64,000 nucleotides of DNA from Pseudovibrio sp. Tun.PSC04-5.I4 (GCF_900104145.1 NZ_FNLB01000006.1:1695001-1759000); one strand, 5' to 3'; shown: positions 49,889 through 59,369, numbered from the stretch's first letter. Numbers and translations are program-made. Notes: a model not told the origin generated them from the sequence alone.

Positions 49889-51190
49889 TTACTCCGCCGC
49901 AATCTTGTCGGTCGCAGTTCGCTTCGTCGCAACGAACTGGTCGATCCGGTCTTCAATCACGGGACGGAAATTCTTGATCAAACCCTGAATAGGCCATGCA
50001 GCCGCATCACCAAGGGCACAGATCGTATGACCTTCCACCTGCTTGGTAACTTTGAACAGCATGTCGATCTCTTCATAAGAGCTTTCGCCCTTAACCATCC
50101 GCTCCATCACGCGCCACATCCAGCCCGTACCTTCACGGCACGGCGTACATTGTCCGCAGCTTTCGTGTTTGTAAAAGTAAGACAGGCGAGCAATCGCTTT
50201 GATGATGTCCGTTGATTTATCCATAACGATCACGGCAGCGGTCCCCAATGAGGAACCAACGTCACGCAGACCGTCAAAGTCCATCTTGGCATCGCGGATA
50301 GTTTCGCCCTTCACGCAAGGAACGGAGGAACCACCCGGAATAACAGCCAGCAGATTGTCCCAGCCACCGCGGATACCACCACAGTGCCGTTCAATCAGAT
50401 CCTTGAAGGGAATACCCATCGCTTCTTCAACGGTACAAGGACGTTCCACATGTCCGGAAATACAAAACAGCTTTGTACCTGCATTGTTTTCACGGCCAAT
50501 AGAAGAGAACCACGCCCCGCCGCGCTTCAAAATAGATGGCGTGCAGGCAATCGATTCAACGTTATTCACGGTGGTTGGGCAACCGTAAAGACCCATGTTC
50601 GCAGGGAACGGAGGTTTCAGACGCGGTTGACCTTTTTTACCTTCAAGACTCTCAAGCAGAGCAGTCTCTTCACCGCAGATATAAGCACCTGCACCGTGAT
50701 GAACGTAAATATCAAAGTCGTAACCGTTCTTGTTGTTCTTACCGATCAGACCAGCATCATAGGCTTGATCAATCGCAGCCTGCAGACGCTCACGTTCGCG
50801 AATAAATTCACCGCGTACATAAATGTAAGCAGCAATCGCGCCCATAGCAAAACCAGCAAGCACACAGCCCTCAACCAGATGGTGGGGATCATGGCGCATG
50901 ATTTCACGATCTTTACAGGTGCCCGGCTCGGACTCATCTGCATTGACCACAAGGTAAGACGGACGGCCATCGCTTTCCTTCGGCATGAAGGACCACTTCA
51001 AACCAGTTGGGAAGCCTGCACCACCACGACCACGAAGACCAGAAGCCTTCATTTCGTTGATGATCCAGTCACGACCTTTGCCGATAATCTCTTTGGTCTC
51101 GGACCATGAGCCGCGTTGACGCGCGCCTTCAAGACCCCAGTCATGGATGCCGTAAATGTTGGTGAAGATACGATCAGAATCGTTCAGCAT
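49889..51190 (-). CDS. nuoF: NADH-quinone oxidoreductase subunit F
   Basis: A 433-residue subunit that binds NADH and FMN and holds cluster N3. FMN/NADH site: SGLRGRGGAGFPTGLKWSFM and CGEETALLESLEGKKGQPR; cluster ligands in ESCGQCTPCREGTGW and a later Cys in HTICALGDAAAWP. Placed 3 bp behind nuoE. Confidence 0.97.
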   Translation of the reverse strand: MLNDSDRIFTNIYGIHDWGLEGARQRGSWSETKEIIGKGRDWIINEMKASGLRGRGGAGFPTGLKWSFMPKESDGRPSYLVVNADESEPGTCKDREIMRHDPHHLVEGCVLAGFAMGAIAAYIYVRGEFIRERERLQAAIDQAYDAGLIGKNNKNGYDFDIYVHHGAGAYICGEETALLESLEGKKGQPRLKPPFPANMGLYGCPTTVNNVESIACTPSILKRGGAWFSSIGRENNAGTKLFCISGHVERPCTVEEAMGIPFKDLIERHCGGIRGGWDNLLAVIPGGSSVPCVKGETIRDAKMDFDGLRDVGSSLGTAAVIVMDKSTDIIKAIARLSYFYKHESCGQCTPCREGTGWMWRVMERMVKGESSYEEIDMLFKVTKQVEGHTICALGDAAAWPIQGLIKNFRPVIEDRIDQFVATKRTATDKIAAE

Positions 51191-51193
51191 CGC

Positions 51194-52009
51194 TTAGCCC
51201 TCACCTTTTTCACTGGCAGCAGCCTTGGCTTCAACAGACTTGCGATGTGCCTCAACAGCCTTCGCAACAGCATCTTCAGCCGGATGAGGCACACCGGTAT
51301 AACCCGTGCCGCCGATATTCAGCGCAGCACCAGCAAAGTTGAAAGAGGCCTTGTGAGATCCATCAACCACATGAACTTCCTGAGGAGCGCCCTTTGTGGT
51401 GTCTTCCAGATCCTTCAAAGTGGTTGGACCACCTTCCGGCGCTGAGAAAATACGATCGACACCCTGAGGACCCGGCATCACAGGCTTACCACCGGCGATA
51501 TCATCAAGAAGTCTCTCGAACTTCTCAACATCAAGATCCTCATAGAAGTCTTTAAAGACTTGAACCATTGGCGCGTTCACGCAGGCACCTAAACACTCAA
51601 CTTCTTCCCATGAGAAATTTCCGTCCTCAGAAAGAGTGTGAGGTGTCTCAGCAATCTTGCTCTTACACACCTTGATCAACTCTTCAGAACCGCGCAGCTG
51701 GCAAGGCGTCGTGCCACACACTTGAACGTGCGCTTTTTTGCCGACCGGCTGGAGCTGGAACATGGTGTAAAACGTTGCCACTTCCAGGACGCGAATACGA
51801 GGCATGTCCAAAAGCGCAGCAACCACACGGATTGCAGGCTCACTGACCCAGCCCTCATTCTGTTCCTGTACACGCCACAAAACCGGAACAACGGCAGAAG
51901 CCTGACGTCCCGTTGGGTAGCGTTCAATTACCTTCTTTGCCCACGCCAGATTTTCTGGTGTGAATTCAAAGGATTCTGGCTGTTCGTGATGAAGACGACG
52001 CACTGACAT
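51194..52009 (-). CDS. nuoE: NADH-quinone oxidoreductase subunit E
   Basis: A 271-residue thioredoxin-fold subunit with cluster N1a. Ligands: VCGTTPCQLRGSEEL and ECLGACVNAPMVQV. The last ~75 residues after the core (FNFAGAALNIGGTGYTGVPH, then an Ala/Glu/Lys-rich end) form an extension longer than the E. coli protein but usual in alphaproteobacteria. Confidence 0.96.
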   Translation of the reverse strand: MSVRRLHHEQPESFEFTPENLAWAKKVIERYPTGRQASAVVPVLWRVQEQNEGWVSEPAIRVVAALLDMPRIRVLEVATFYTMFQLQPVGKKAHVQVCGTTPCQLRGSEELIKVCKSKIAETPHTLSEDGNFSWEEVECLGACVNAPMVQVFKDFYEDLDVEKFERLLDDIAGGKPVMPGPQGVDRIFSAPEGGPTTLKDLEDTTKGAPQEVHVVDGSHKASFNFAGAALNIGGTGYTGVPHPAEDAVAKAVEAHRKSVEAKAAASEKGEG

Positions 52010-53193
52010 TAACGGTCAATCTCCCCAAATACGACATCAATGGAACCCATAACGGCGGCAACGTCAGCCAACAGATGACCGCGGCACAGGTAATCCATCG
52101 CCTGCAAGTGCGCAAAGCCTGGGGCTTTAATCTTGCAGCGATACGGCTTATTTGTTCCATCAGAAACGAGATAGACACCGAATTCACCCTTAGGGGCTTC
52201 AACGGCAGCGTAAATCTCGCCCGCAGGAACTTTGTAGCCTTCGGTGTAAAGCTTAAAATGGTGAATCAGAGCTTCCATTGAGCGCTTCATCTCACTGCGC
52301 TTAGGAGGAACGATCTTGCCGTCAGCTGAGGAAACAGGACCTGTTTCCTTGCCCAACAACTCAAGACACTGCTTCATGATGCTCACAGACTGGCGCATCT
52401 CAAACATACGGATCAGGTAACGGTCATAACAGTCACCGTTCTTGCCGATTGCGATTTCGAAATCCATTTCCTCGTAGCACTCGTAAGGCTGCGACTTGCG
52501 CAAATCCCACTTAGCACCCGATCCACGAACCATCACACCGGAAAAGCCCATAGCCCACGCGTCATCAAGATCAACAATGCCGATATCAACGTTACGTTGC
52601 TTGAAAATACGGTTATCAGTCAAAAGACCTTCGATGTCCTCGAGGGTTTTGAGGAACGGATCACACCAGTTCCACATATCCTCAAGCAACTGACCTGGAA
52701 GGTCCTGATGCACACCACCTGGACGGATATAAGCCGCGTGCATACGTGCACCACAGCCGCGCTCATAAAAGCCCATCAGCTCTTCGCGTGGCTCAAAGCC
52801 CCACAGCGGAGGGGTCAAAGCGCCAACGTCCAAAGCCTGAGTGGTCACATTCAATAGATGCGACAACAAACGTCCGATTTCGGAGTAAAGCACACGAATG
52901 ATAGAGCCGCGTCTTGGCACTTCAATGCCAAGCAGTCGCTCAACAGCAAGAGCATACGCATGCTCCTGGTTCATCGGCGCTACATAGTCCAACCGATCAA
53001 AGTAAGGCACAGCCTGCAAGTAGGTTTTGTGCTCGATCAGCTTCTCAGTACCCCGGTGCAACAAACCGATGTGTGGGTCAACACGCGTAACCACCTCACC
53101 GTCCAGTTCAAGAACCAGACGAAGCACACCATGCGCCGCAGGGTGCTGCGGACCAAAGTTAATATTGAAATTTCGTACCTGAGCCTCAGCCAT
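52009..53193 (-). CDS. nuoD: NADH-quinone oxidoreductase subunit D
   Basis: A 394-residue 49-kDa-type subunit lining the quinone pocket. Motifs: FGPQHPAAHGVLRLVLELDG, THIGLLHRG-like PHIGLLHRGTEKLIEHKTYL, RLDYVAPMNQEHAYAL, and the end IDVVFGEIDR. It overlaps nuoE by 1 bp. Confidence 0.97.
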   Translation of the reverse strand: MAEAQVRNFNINFGPQHPAAHGVLRLVLELDGEVVTRVDPHIGLLHRGTEKLIEHKTYLQAVPYFDRLDYVAPMNQEHAYALAVERLLGIEVPRRGSIIRVLYSEIGRLLSHLLNVTTQALDVGALTPPLWGFEPREELMGFYERGCGARMHAAYIRPGGVHQDLPGQLLEDMWNWCDPFLKTLEDIEGLLTDNRIFKQRNVDIGIVDLDDAWAMGFSGVMVRGSGAKWDLRKSQPYECYEEMDFEIAIGKNGDCYDRYLIRMFEMRQSVSIMKQCLELLGKETGPVSSADGKIVPPKRSEMKRSMEALIHHFKLYTEGYKVPAGEIYAAVEAPKGEFGVYLVSDGTNKPYRCKIKAPGFAHLQAMDYLCRGHLLADVAAVMGSIDVVFGEIDR

Positions 53194-53207
53194 TCTTTAC
53201 CAGTGCC

Positions 53208-53810
53208 TCAGTTCGATGCTTTTTCATCACCAGGAAGAACATAGTCAGTCCCTTCCCAAGGTGAGAGGAAATCAAAACTACGGAATTCCTGTGTGAGCTG
53301 AACCGGCTCATAAACAACACGTTTTTTCGTGTCGTCGTAGCGAACCTCAACATAGCCAGTCAAAGGAAAGTCCTTGCGAAGCGGGTGGCCGTCAAAACCA
53401 TAATCGGTCAGCAAGCGCCGCAAATCTGGGTTACCGGTGAACAAGATGCCGTACATGTCGTAGGCTTCGCGCTCAAACCATTCAGCACCCCTAAAGATGG
53501 AAATGACAGATGGAACGGGAGTTGTTTCATCTGTCTGAACCTTCACGCGGATGCGCAGGTTCTGTACGGGAGACAGCAGGTGGTACACAACGTCGAAACG
53601 TTTTTCCCGAGCTGGGTAGTCCACACCGCAAATATCAACCAGTGCTATAAAACCGCACCGCGCGTCATCGCGCAGGAAACGGAGGACACTGATAATCTGT
53701 TCACCGGACACATTAAGAGTGAGATCGCCAAAGGCAACCGACCGACTCTTAATCTTGTCTCCAAGCGTTAGCTCGATAAATTCACCGAGTTCGCCAAGCA
53801 TCTCGTCCAT
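53208..53810 (-). CDS. nuoC: NADH-quinone oxidoreductase subunit C
   Basis: A 200-residue 30-kDa-type subunit. Signature: EREAYDMYGILFTGNPDLRR, LLTDYGFDGHPLRKDFPLTG, YVEVRYDD. Separate from nuoD, as usual outside Enterobacteria. Confidence 0.97.
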   Translation of the reverse strand: MDEMLGELGEFIELTLGDKIKSRSVAFGDLTLNVSGEQIISVLRFLRDDARCGFIALVDICGVDYPAREKRFDVVYHLLSPVQNLRIRVKVQTDETTPVPSVISIFRGAEWFEREAYDMYGILFTGNPDLRRLLTDYGFDGHPLRKDFPLTGYVEVRYDDTKKRVVYEPVQLTQEFRSFDFLSPWEGTDYVLPGDEKASN

Positions 53811-53910
53811 TCCCTTGTTTCCTATAGGTTGGACATCTCAAAAATGACAGGGTCACCCGTGTCAACAATGTCGATAAGGCCGTGAACTCTTAAAGCACAC
53901 AGCCCTTAAA

Positions 53911-54495
53911 TTATCTCTCGATCGTACCTGTGCGACGGATCTTCTTTTGCAAGAGCAGCACACCGTAAAGCAGCGCTTCCGCAGTTGGAGGACAACCCGG
54001 CACATAAATATCAACCGGAACAACCCGGTCACAGCCACGCACAACAGAATAGGAATAGTGGTAGTAACCACCACCATTTGCGCAAGACCCCATGGAGATC
54101 ACATAGCGAGGCTCTGGCATCTGGTCGTAAACTTTACGAAGCGCAGGCGCCATTTTGTTGGTCAAAGTCCCAGCAACAATCATCACATCAGACTGACGCG
54201 GGGAGCCGCGCGGTGCAAAGCCGAAGCGTTCCACATCATAACGCGGCATGGACATCTGCATCATCTCGACCGCACAACAGGCGAGACCAAACGTCATCCA
54301 CATAAGAGAACCGGTCCGTGCCCACTGGACAAGGCTTTCACTGGACGTAACCAGAAAACCCTTATCCGAAAGCTCGCTGTTCACATTCATAAAGAATGGA
54401 TCAGTCTCGCCAATCGGACGACCAGTCGCAGGATCAAGGATCCCTTTTGGTACTTGTGAGGTAAGAGGCTTGGAGCCGTCAGAGATCAATCCCAT
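53911..54495 (-). CDS. nuoB: NADH-quinone oxidoreductase subunit B
   Basis: A 194-residue subunit with terminal cluster N2. Ligands: FGLACCAVEMM (tandem Cys), GSCANGGGYYHY and YVPGCPPTAEALLYG. ATG 54495 (MGLISDGSKPLTSQVPKGIL) overlaps the nuoA stop. 100 bp lie between nuoB and nuoC without a gene. Confidence 0.97.
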   Translation of the reverse strand: MGLISDGSKPLTSQVPKGILDPATGRPIGETDPFFMNVNSELSDKGFLVTSSESLVQWARTGSLMWMTFGLACCAVEMMQMSMPRYDVERFGFAPRGSPRQSDVMIVAGTLTNKMAPALRKVYDQMPEPRYVISMGSCANGGGYYHYSYSVVRGCDRVVPVDIYVPGCPPTAEALLYGVLLLQKKIRRTGTIER

Positions 54496-54851
54496 TCCAG
54501 CGCTCCCTTCTTCCATTCGTAGACAAACCCGATTGTGAGGACGCCCAAGAAGATCATCATGGAGATAAAGCCGAACCAGCCGAGCCCACCATAGGCAACA
54601 GCCCATGGGAAGAGGAAGGCGACTTCAAGATCGAAGATGATAAACAGGATCGATACCAGATAAAACCGGATGTCGAATTTCATACGTGCATCATCAAAGG
54701 GGTTAAAGCCACACTCGTAAGCAGAGAGCTTTTCAGAATCTGGATTCTTAAAAGCAACAATGAACGGGGCGATCAGAAGCGCGAGGCCAATAATGAGGGC
54801 AACACCGATAAAGACGACAATCGGGATGTACTCCCTGAGGAGGTCTTCCAT
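54486..54851 (-). CDS. nuoA: NADH-quinone oxidoreductase subunit A
   Basis: A 121-residue subunit with three membrane helices; first gene of the operon. Conserved YECGFNPFDDARMKFDIRFY and LVSILFIIFDLEVAFLFPWA. ATG 54851 (MEDLLREYIPIVVFIGVALI) is the family start and has AGGGAG-like bases (TCAGGGAG lies within the head); the upstream frame to 54917 is not conserved. Confidence 0.97.
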   Translation of the reverse strand: MEDLLREYIPIVVFIGVALIIGLALLIAPFIVAFKNPDSEKLSAYECGFNPFDDARMKFDIRFYLVSILFIIFDLEVAFLFPWAVAYGGLGWFGFISMMIFLGVLTIGFVYEWKKGALEWD

Positions 54852-55467
54852 TTGAATATCCGTCCCTGGACGTAACAGGTCATGCGACCAATAAAACTCT
54901 TGGTGCACTGCACACACAACAGAAAGTAGGGCGTAAGGTTAGGTAGGTCACCCTAGGATCCGGTGTATCTAGTCGCACCGCAACGCACGATTAACTTAGC
55001 CCCACCATCTGCGCAAGACCTTACAACGGAGTAAATCTGGGTCGCAAGACAGAGTTACGTCACGAGATAATCACAATCTCGACAGGGCCCCACCAAAAAC
55101 CCGCTAGAATCCTAGAGATATATTTTATGAGTTTTATACTCATGTTTGTATATAAAATTACTAGATTCTATTAATTGCTTGGGAAAACTACTCAAGACCT
55201 GAAGGTAAGCATGACACCATGCGCCAAAGTCTGCGCATTAGTACGTAAATAGTCCAAATGTATTAGTTGAAGAGTCGCGCAGGAATACCCATGACAATGA
55301 AACCTCAATCCGAAATCACAGGTTCATTTGGCCATTAGGCCAGACACAGCAACGTCAAAATCCCAGCCCCTCCCCTCACTCAGTTATGAGCCAGCGAATA
55401 TATCGGGATCCCCAAACCTTTTGAGCAAAATACGATAGCGGTAAATGGGAGATGAAGATAAAACACG
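54852..55467. other. Upstream region of the nuo operon, no gene seen
   Basis: About 620 bp. It contains an AT-rich section (55110-55180) where a minus-strand promoter may lie (TTGAGT, 16 bp, TAATAG), and a small palindrome TGGCC ATTA GGCCA (55329-55342). No ORF with a ribosome site was found. Confidence 0.4.
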
Positions 55468-55506
55468 AAAGCGCGGCGCACCAACTAGGGTGAACACCGC
55501 GCTTTT
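55468..55506. terminator. Hairpin behind the tRNA-Asp cluster
   Basis: AAAGCGCGG (55468-55476) and CCGCGCTTT (55497-55505), a 9-bp perfect stem. For the minus-strand tRNA transcript the T-run is broken (TTTCGTGTTTT). Confidence 0.6.
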
Positions 55507-55524
55507 CGAGATCAATAATGAAAG

Positions 55525-55601
55525 TGGCGCGAGTGACGGGACTCGAACCCGCGACCTCTGGCGTGACAGGCCAGCACTCTAACCAACTGAGCTACACCCG
55601 C
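55525..55601 (-). tRNA. tRNA-Asp(GTC), copy 1
   Basis: Minus strand begins GCGGGTGTAGCTCAGTTGGT and ends in encoded CCA; 77 nt. Anticodon loop CTGTCAC gives GTC. Acceptor stem GCGGGTG pairs with CACTCGC (one G-T pair). Confidence 0.96.
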
Positions 55602-55646
55602 AACTCTCATTAAGTCTTTGTTACAGCAACATCTTCCCGTGGGAAG

Positions 55647-55723
55647 TGGCGCGAGTGACGGGACTCGAACCCGCGACCTCTGGCGTGACAGGCCAGCACT
55701 CTAACCAACTGAGCTACACCCGC
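55647..55723 (-). tRNA. tRNA-Asp(GTC), copy 2
   Basis: Identical to copy 1 over 77 nt with encoded CCA. A small hairpin (CTTCCC ACG GGAAG) follows directly behind the CCA. Confidence 0.96.
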
Positions 55724-55769
55724 AGCTGCAACAAGTTGTTTGGGTTGAACAGTCATTTCCCGAAGGAAA

Positions 55770-55846
55770 TGGCGCGAGTGACGGGACTCGAACCCGCGAC
55801 CTCTGGCGTGACAGGCCAGCACTCTAACCAACTGAGCTACACCCGC
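55770..55846 (-). tRNA. tRNA-Asp(GTC), copy 3
   Basis: Identical to copies 1 and 2. The trailer again forms a hairpin (ATTTCC TTC GGGAAAT) behind the CCA. Confidence 0.96.
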
Positions 55847-55904
55847 TCAATCCAAACATTCACCTTCAACGACACTCCAAGCGCCCGAACCATCTCCAAG
55901 GAAA

Positions 55905-55981
55905 TGGCGCGAGTGACGGGACTCGAACCCGCGACCTCCGGCGTGACAGGCCGGCACTCTAACCAACTGAGCTACACCCGC
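55905..55981 (-). tRNA. tRNA-Asp(GTC), copy 4
   Basis: Differs from the other three by one paired change in the anticodon stem (T-A to C-G, positions 28 and 42), so the fold is kept. It is the promoter-proximal copy. Confidence 0.96.
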
Positions 55982-56360
55982 TTGGGTCAGCAACGTTGTG
56001 TCGTTGTTGGTGGCGCTGATTTACGGCGGGGACGGATGGAAGTCAAGCGCCCTTCCCCCATCATTCATGACATTTATGCAAAAAGCCCTTTTTCCCTGTG
56101 AGAAACCGCCCGAAGGAGCTCCAGATGTGGAAAAACCCATATTTCCACATCTGAAATAATCGTTGCCACTCAATTACATCAGGCAATTTTTACAATTTTT
56201 GTGCGCACCACTTATTACCCATTACCAACCCCACCAAGGTCATCTCCATGGGTGATTTAGCGATAAGTATTTAGGCTTACATAAATTTAGAGTTTGAGCT
56301 AAATTCTACGTACAGAAACTCATTTTTCAATTTTCTCGATCCACTTATTGGCCAAGACAA
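55982..56360. other. Divergent intergenic region
   Basis: It lies between the tRNA-Asp cluster (minus) and the secreted protein gene (plus). It holds the perfect 12-bp inverted repeat at 56122-56153 and is AT-rich from 56150 on. Promoters for both sides should be here, but none is clear. Confidence 0.4.
56122..56153. repeat. Perfect inverted repeat (12-bp arms)
   Basis: CAGATGTGGAAA (56122-56133) and TTTCCACATCTG (56142-56153) with an 8-base loop. There is no T-run, so it is not a usual terminator. It may be an operator or an RNA hairpin. Confidence 0.7.
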
Positions 56361-57515
56361 ATGCACAAAACAATCAAATTCAGTTCCACCCTATGCCTTT
56401 CCTTGTTACTCGCCTCCACAGCAGCACGAGCTGGCTCGGAAGATTTCATTTTCGGCATTGGAGCAGGCATCATCGGCTCTGCTATTGTTAATTCAGCAAA
56501 ACAAAATAACAGCCAGCGCACAACGACCCAACGAAGAGTACCCAGGCGCAACAGCTCCTTCTCTGCCCAGACGCAAGACACCCAAACCCGTCTCAACATG
56601 CTTGGCTTTAATGCAGGCCGTCCAGACGGGGTCTCTGGTCGCCGCACCCGCAACGCAATCAAGCAATTTCAATACTCCATTGGTGAATATGCAAGTGGGC
56701 GGCTGGATAATCGGCAAATCGCAAGGCTCTACGAACTGACCACACCGCAGCAACCAGTCATAGTGCAGCAACCCGTCATCCTCGCTCCCGCCGCCGTTGC
56801 GCCAACAATTCCAACACAACAGATCAACATCAACGTCCCAGCACCCGCACAACCAACACAAGTCATCAACAGCACCCAGATACTGGCTGTCTCCGGTGGA
56901 ACAAGCACCAAAAGCAAGACCCAGCTAGCCTCCAACATCCAGCAACTGCGCCTGGACCCGGCAAACCTACCTTCAATCCATGGCCTCACAGCCGGACGGT
57001 TTGAGCACGATGTTAAAGGTCTGCTTGAAAAGGTTGGCTACCAGAGCTGCATTGTCGAGGGCACCAGAACCACATGCACCCTCGAGCTCGACACCTTGAC
57101 AGAGACAGTGAATGTTTTAACCCAGGATGACAAAATCTACGGTCTGCAACGCGAGGTCACATTTAGGAACCCCGCTCCGCGCGGGGCGATCATGGGCAAG
57201 CTACTCAAGGCCTACCCTATCCTCACCCGCTTTGAAGACATGACAGCCACAGATGACAGCACTTGCCGTATTACCTATCTGGGTAACAGCGGAGAATTAC
57301 TCAAGCAGGCTCTGGAAACACCATCCAATGCAGAGGTCCTGCGCCAACTCTCAGACAACTGCTCCAGTTATCACACACTAGAAGTGTCAGGCGAAGACAC
57401 CGTCAGCAGCTTGAGAATAGTATTCTACGGCAACAAAGCCATCACAGCTGCTATTGAAGATCGCAAGGGCGCCTTCCAGATCTCCTCAAGACCCGCACTT
57501 GAACTTACTTTCTAG
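56361..57515 (+). CDS. Secreted protein with peptidoglycan-binding-like domain
   Basis: A 384-residue exported protein. The signal peptide is residues 1-24 (SSTLCLSLLLASTAARAGSE, cleavage after ARA). Residues ~70-110 resemble peptidoglycan-binding domain 1 (TQTRLNMLGFNAGRPDGVSG, RRTRNAIKQFQYSIGEYASG). A Pro/Gln/Val-rich linker follows (~125-165), then a C-terminal domain of ~200 residues with two likely disulfides (QSCIVEGTRTTCTLELDTLT, and SDNCSSYHTLEV). The C-terminal domain is not recognised. Likely periplasmic. Confidence 0.82.
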   Translation: MHKTIKFSSTLCLSLLLASTAARAGSEDFIFGIGAGIIGSAIVNSAKQNNSQRTTTQRRVPRRNSSFSAQTQDTQTRLNMLGFNAGRPDGVSGRRTRNAIKQFQYSIGEYASGRLDNRQIARLYELTTPQQPVIVQQPVILAPAAVAPTIPTQQININVPAPAQPTQVINSTQILAVSGGTSTKSKTQLASNIQQLRLDPANLPSIHGLTAGRFEHDVKGLLEKVGYQSCIVEGTRTTCTLELDTLTETVNVLTQDDKIYGLQREVTFRNPAPRGAIMGKLLKAYPILTRFEDMTATDDSTCRITYLGNSGELLKQALETPSNAEVLRQLSDNCSSYHTLEVSGEDTVSSLRIVFYGNKAITAAIEDRKGAFQISSRPALELTF

Positions 57516-57581
57516 CGACATTGATTGAATTAGATCTAACGTAACACACCCCAGCGCGCTGAGAACATTTTCCAACCTATG

Positions 57582-57615
57582 AAAAAAGGCAGCACCACAA
57601 TGGCGCTGCCTTTTA
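57582..57615. terminator. Bidirectional terminator
   Basis: GGCAGC ... GCTGCC with T-runs on both sides (six on the minus strand, four on the plus strand). It serves the secreted protein gene (plus) and the membrane protein gene (minus). Confidence 0.85.
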
Positions 57616-57642
57616 CTTATTTAGATGCCAATAACTGCTAAG

Positions 57643-58125
57643 TTACCAACCCTCGCGGATTTTCACGATTAATGCAGTCATGAAACCAAAGATCACATGT
57701 CCAACCAGAGACGCCCATGTCAGCGTGATAAAGCCGAGGAACGGTGGCAGTCCGGCAAAAATATGCGCCATAACGTAAAGCGCAAAAACCCAAAGGCCGA
57801 CACCAAAGCATGGACCGACAATCCACCAAGGAAGAACAGGAATAATAACCCGAGCTAAAGGACGGGCTATGTATAGGTATCCAATTGGATAGAACACAAC
57901 ACCAACAACAGCATGGATCACTTCAGCAAGAAACAGGTCTTGAAAACCGAAGACAGACTGAACAAGAGCGGCAGGCTGCAAAGGGCCACCAACCCAGAGT
58001 GGGGTGAAAACTCTGGCCCAGATTTCCCAGCTCACATCTGCAACGATGCCAGCGATAAGAATGGTAATTAGCGTATGCCACACCAGTGGTGGGCATATTG
58101 GGTGCTTGTAACTTGAGTCACTCAT
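57643..58125 (-). CDS. Membrane protein, possibly YagU-like (DUF1440)
   Basis: A 160-residue inner-membrane protein with about four helices (e.g. WHTLITILIAGIVADVSWEI, LAEVIHAVVGVVFYPIGYLY, WWIVGPCFGVGLWVFALYVM, SLVGHVIFGFMTALIVKIRE). The arrangement HAVVGVVFYPIGYL and SLVGHVIFG, with a histidine in helices two and four, recalls the YagU family, but I am not sure. It has its own terminator and seems monocistronic. Confidence 0.72.
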   Translation of the reverse strand: MSDSSYKHPICPPLVWHTLITILIAGIVADVSWEIWARVFTPLWVGGPLQPAALVQSVFGFQDLFLAEVIHAVVGVVFYPIGYLYIARPLARVIIPVLPWWIVGPCFGVGLWVFALYVMAHIFAGLPPFLGFITLTWASLVGHVIFGFMTALIVKIREGW

Positions 58126-58408
58126 GCGGCGTACGCCTCCACGTAATTATACTTCATTGCCAGGCGGAGTTAAAAACGATCACATAAGCTCCTGTTGTTA
58201 TCTACGGCACACATACCGATCAAATAACAACTCTAACGATAAACTCCACAGGCTTCTGTAACAAAGCTTAGCTACAATCTCCTGAAATCGTCCTTTGATT
58301 TTTGATCGGATTCATAAGAGGCTATACAACCTTAAGAAACCAAAGAACGTAAGACACGCTTAAGCCTAACGGTATCGCACCTGAAATTTTTGAACTGAAG
58401 AAGATAAC
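58126..58408. other. Non-coding, upstream of the membrane protein gene
   Basis: No gene or clear motif seen, apart from AT-rich stretches that could be the minus-strand promoter. Confidence 0.3.
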
Positions 58409-58440
58409 AAAAAAGCCTCGCCGAACAAATCGGGAGACTT
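58409..58440 (-). terminator. Terminator of the tRNA-Val pair
   Basis: Minus strand AAGTCTCCCGA, loop TTTG, TTCGGCGAGGCTT and then a T-run of six; lies 20 bp behind the first tRNA-Val. Confidence 0.75.
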
Positions 58441-58459
58441 AAGGTCCTCCAAAGAGGAA

Positions 58460-58535
<76 letters not shown>

Positions 58536-58568
58536 ATCCGGCAACGTTGAACATCCTCCAAGAGAGAA

Positions 58569-58644
<76 letters not shown>

Positions 58645-58838
58645 CCGTTAAGGGTGGTACGCCGTGTGGCGTGGGGAGCTATTTAGCTGCCCTCCCTGCC
58701 CTTGGCAAGGGGCAGAACTCAAAAAAATGACATTACCAGCAAAAAACCTCTGAGCAGCACGTCTACCTGTGAATTACCTGATTTAACAAAGGGTTGTCCA
58801 CACAGCACTCAATTGGGTCCGCAGACAGATAATGCAAT

Positions 58839-58880
58839 AAAAAAAAGGCCCCTGCCGCTCTTCAGAGCAACAGGAACCTT
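58839..58880 (-). terminator. Terminator of hupB
   Basis: Minus strand AGGTTCCTGTTGCTC, loop TGAA, GAGCGGCAGGGGCCT and eight T. Confidence 0.9.
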
Positions 58881-58903
58881 CAACCCATTACGAACAAGCC
58901 CAA

Positions 58904-59179
58904 TTAGGCGTTGACCGCGTCCTTCAGGCCTTTACCAGCCTTAAATTTCGGCGTCTTGGAAGCCGGAATTTGGATGGTTTCACCTGTGCGTGGATTACGG
59001 CCTTCAGTTGCCGCACGAGCGGAAACGGAAAAGTTGCCAAATCCGATGATCCGAACTTCATCGCCGCTCTTCAGGGTTTCAGTGATTGCTTCGAAAGATG
59101 CTTCTACTGCTTCGCCTGCCTGTGCTTTCGTTAAGCCAGTTTTTTCCGCAACGGCCCCGATCAGATCATTCTTGTTCAT
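58904..59179 (-). CDS. hupB: DNA-binding protein HU
   Basis: A 91-residue nucleoid protein that bends DNA as a dimer. Start MNKNDLIGAVAEKTGLTKAQ; the DNA-binding arm is RIIGFGNFSVSARAATEGRN, PRTGETIQIPASKTPKFKAG, with the conserved GRNPxTG and the proline wedge. It follows lon in the same direction, as in many Proteobacteria, but has its own terminator. Confidence 0.96.
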   Translation of the reverse strand: MNKNDLIGAVAEKTGLTKAQAGEAVEASFEAITETLKSGDEVRIIGFGNFSVSARAATEGRNPRTGETIQIPASKTPKFKAGKGLKDAVNA

Positions 59180-59312
59180 GACAGTCCCTTTCTTAAATAA
59201 CGTGGGGAATGCTTAGATTCGCGCTGCACTCCTAAATCGGACATTCGTTGTAAATTGCGTGCAAATCAAGTTGTGAACGGCGGAAAACAGCCACTTTCTG
59301 TGCAGTATCAAC

Positions 59313-59346
59313 CAAAAAAAGCCCCAGAACTCATCCGGGGCTTTTG
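59313..59346 (-). terminator. Terminator of lon
   Basis: Minus strand AAAAGCCCCGGATGAG, TTCTGGGGC and seven T, 24 bp behind the lon stop. Also usable on the plus strand (four T). Confidence 0.85.
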
Positions 59347-59369
59347 TATTCACAAATAGAGGACTCGGA

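Noticed and set aside
55646..56101. Open frames across the tRNA-Asp cluster with a repeated peptide containing RVTGLEPATSGVTG
   Set aside because: This peptide is a well-known artefact of translating tandem tRNA genes; the DNA is fully explained by the tRNAs.
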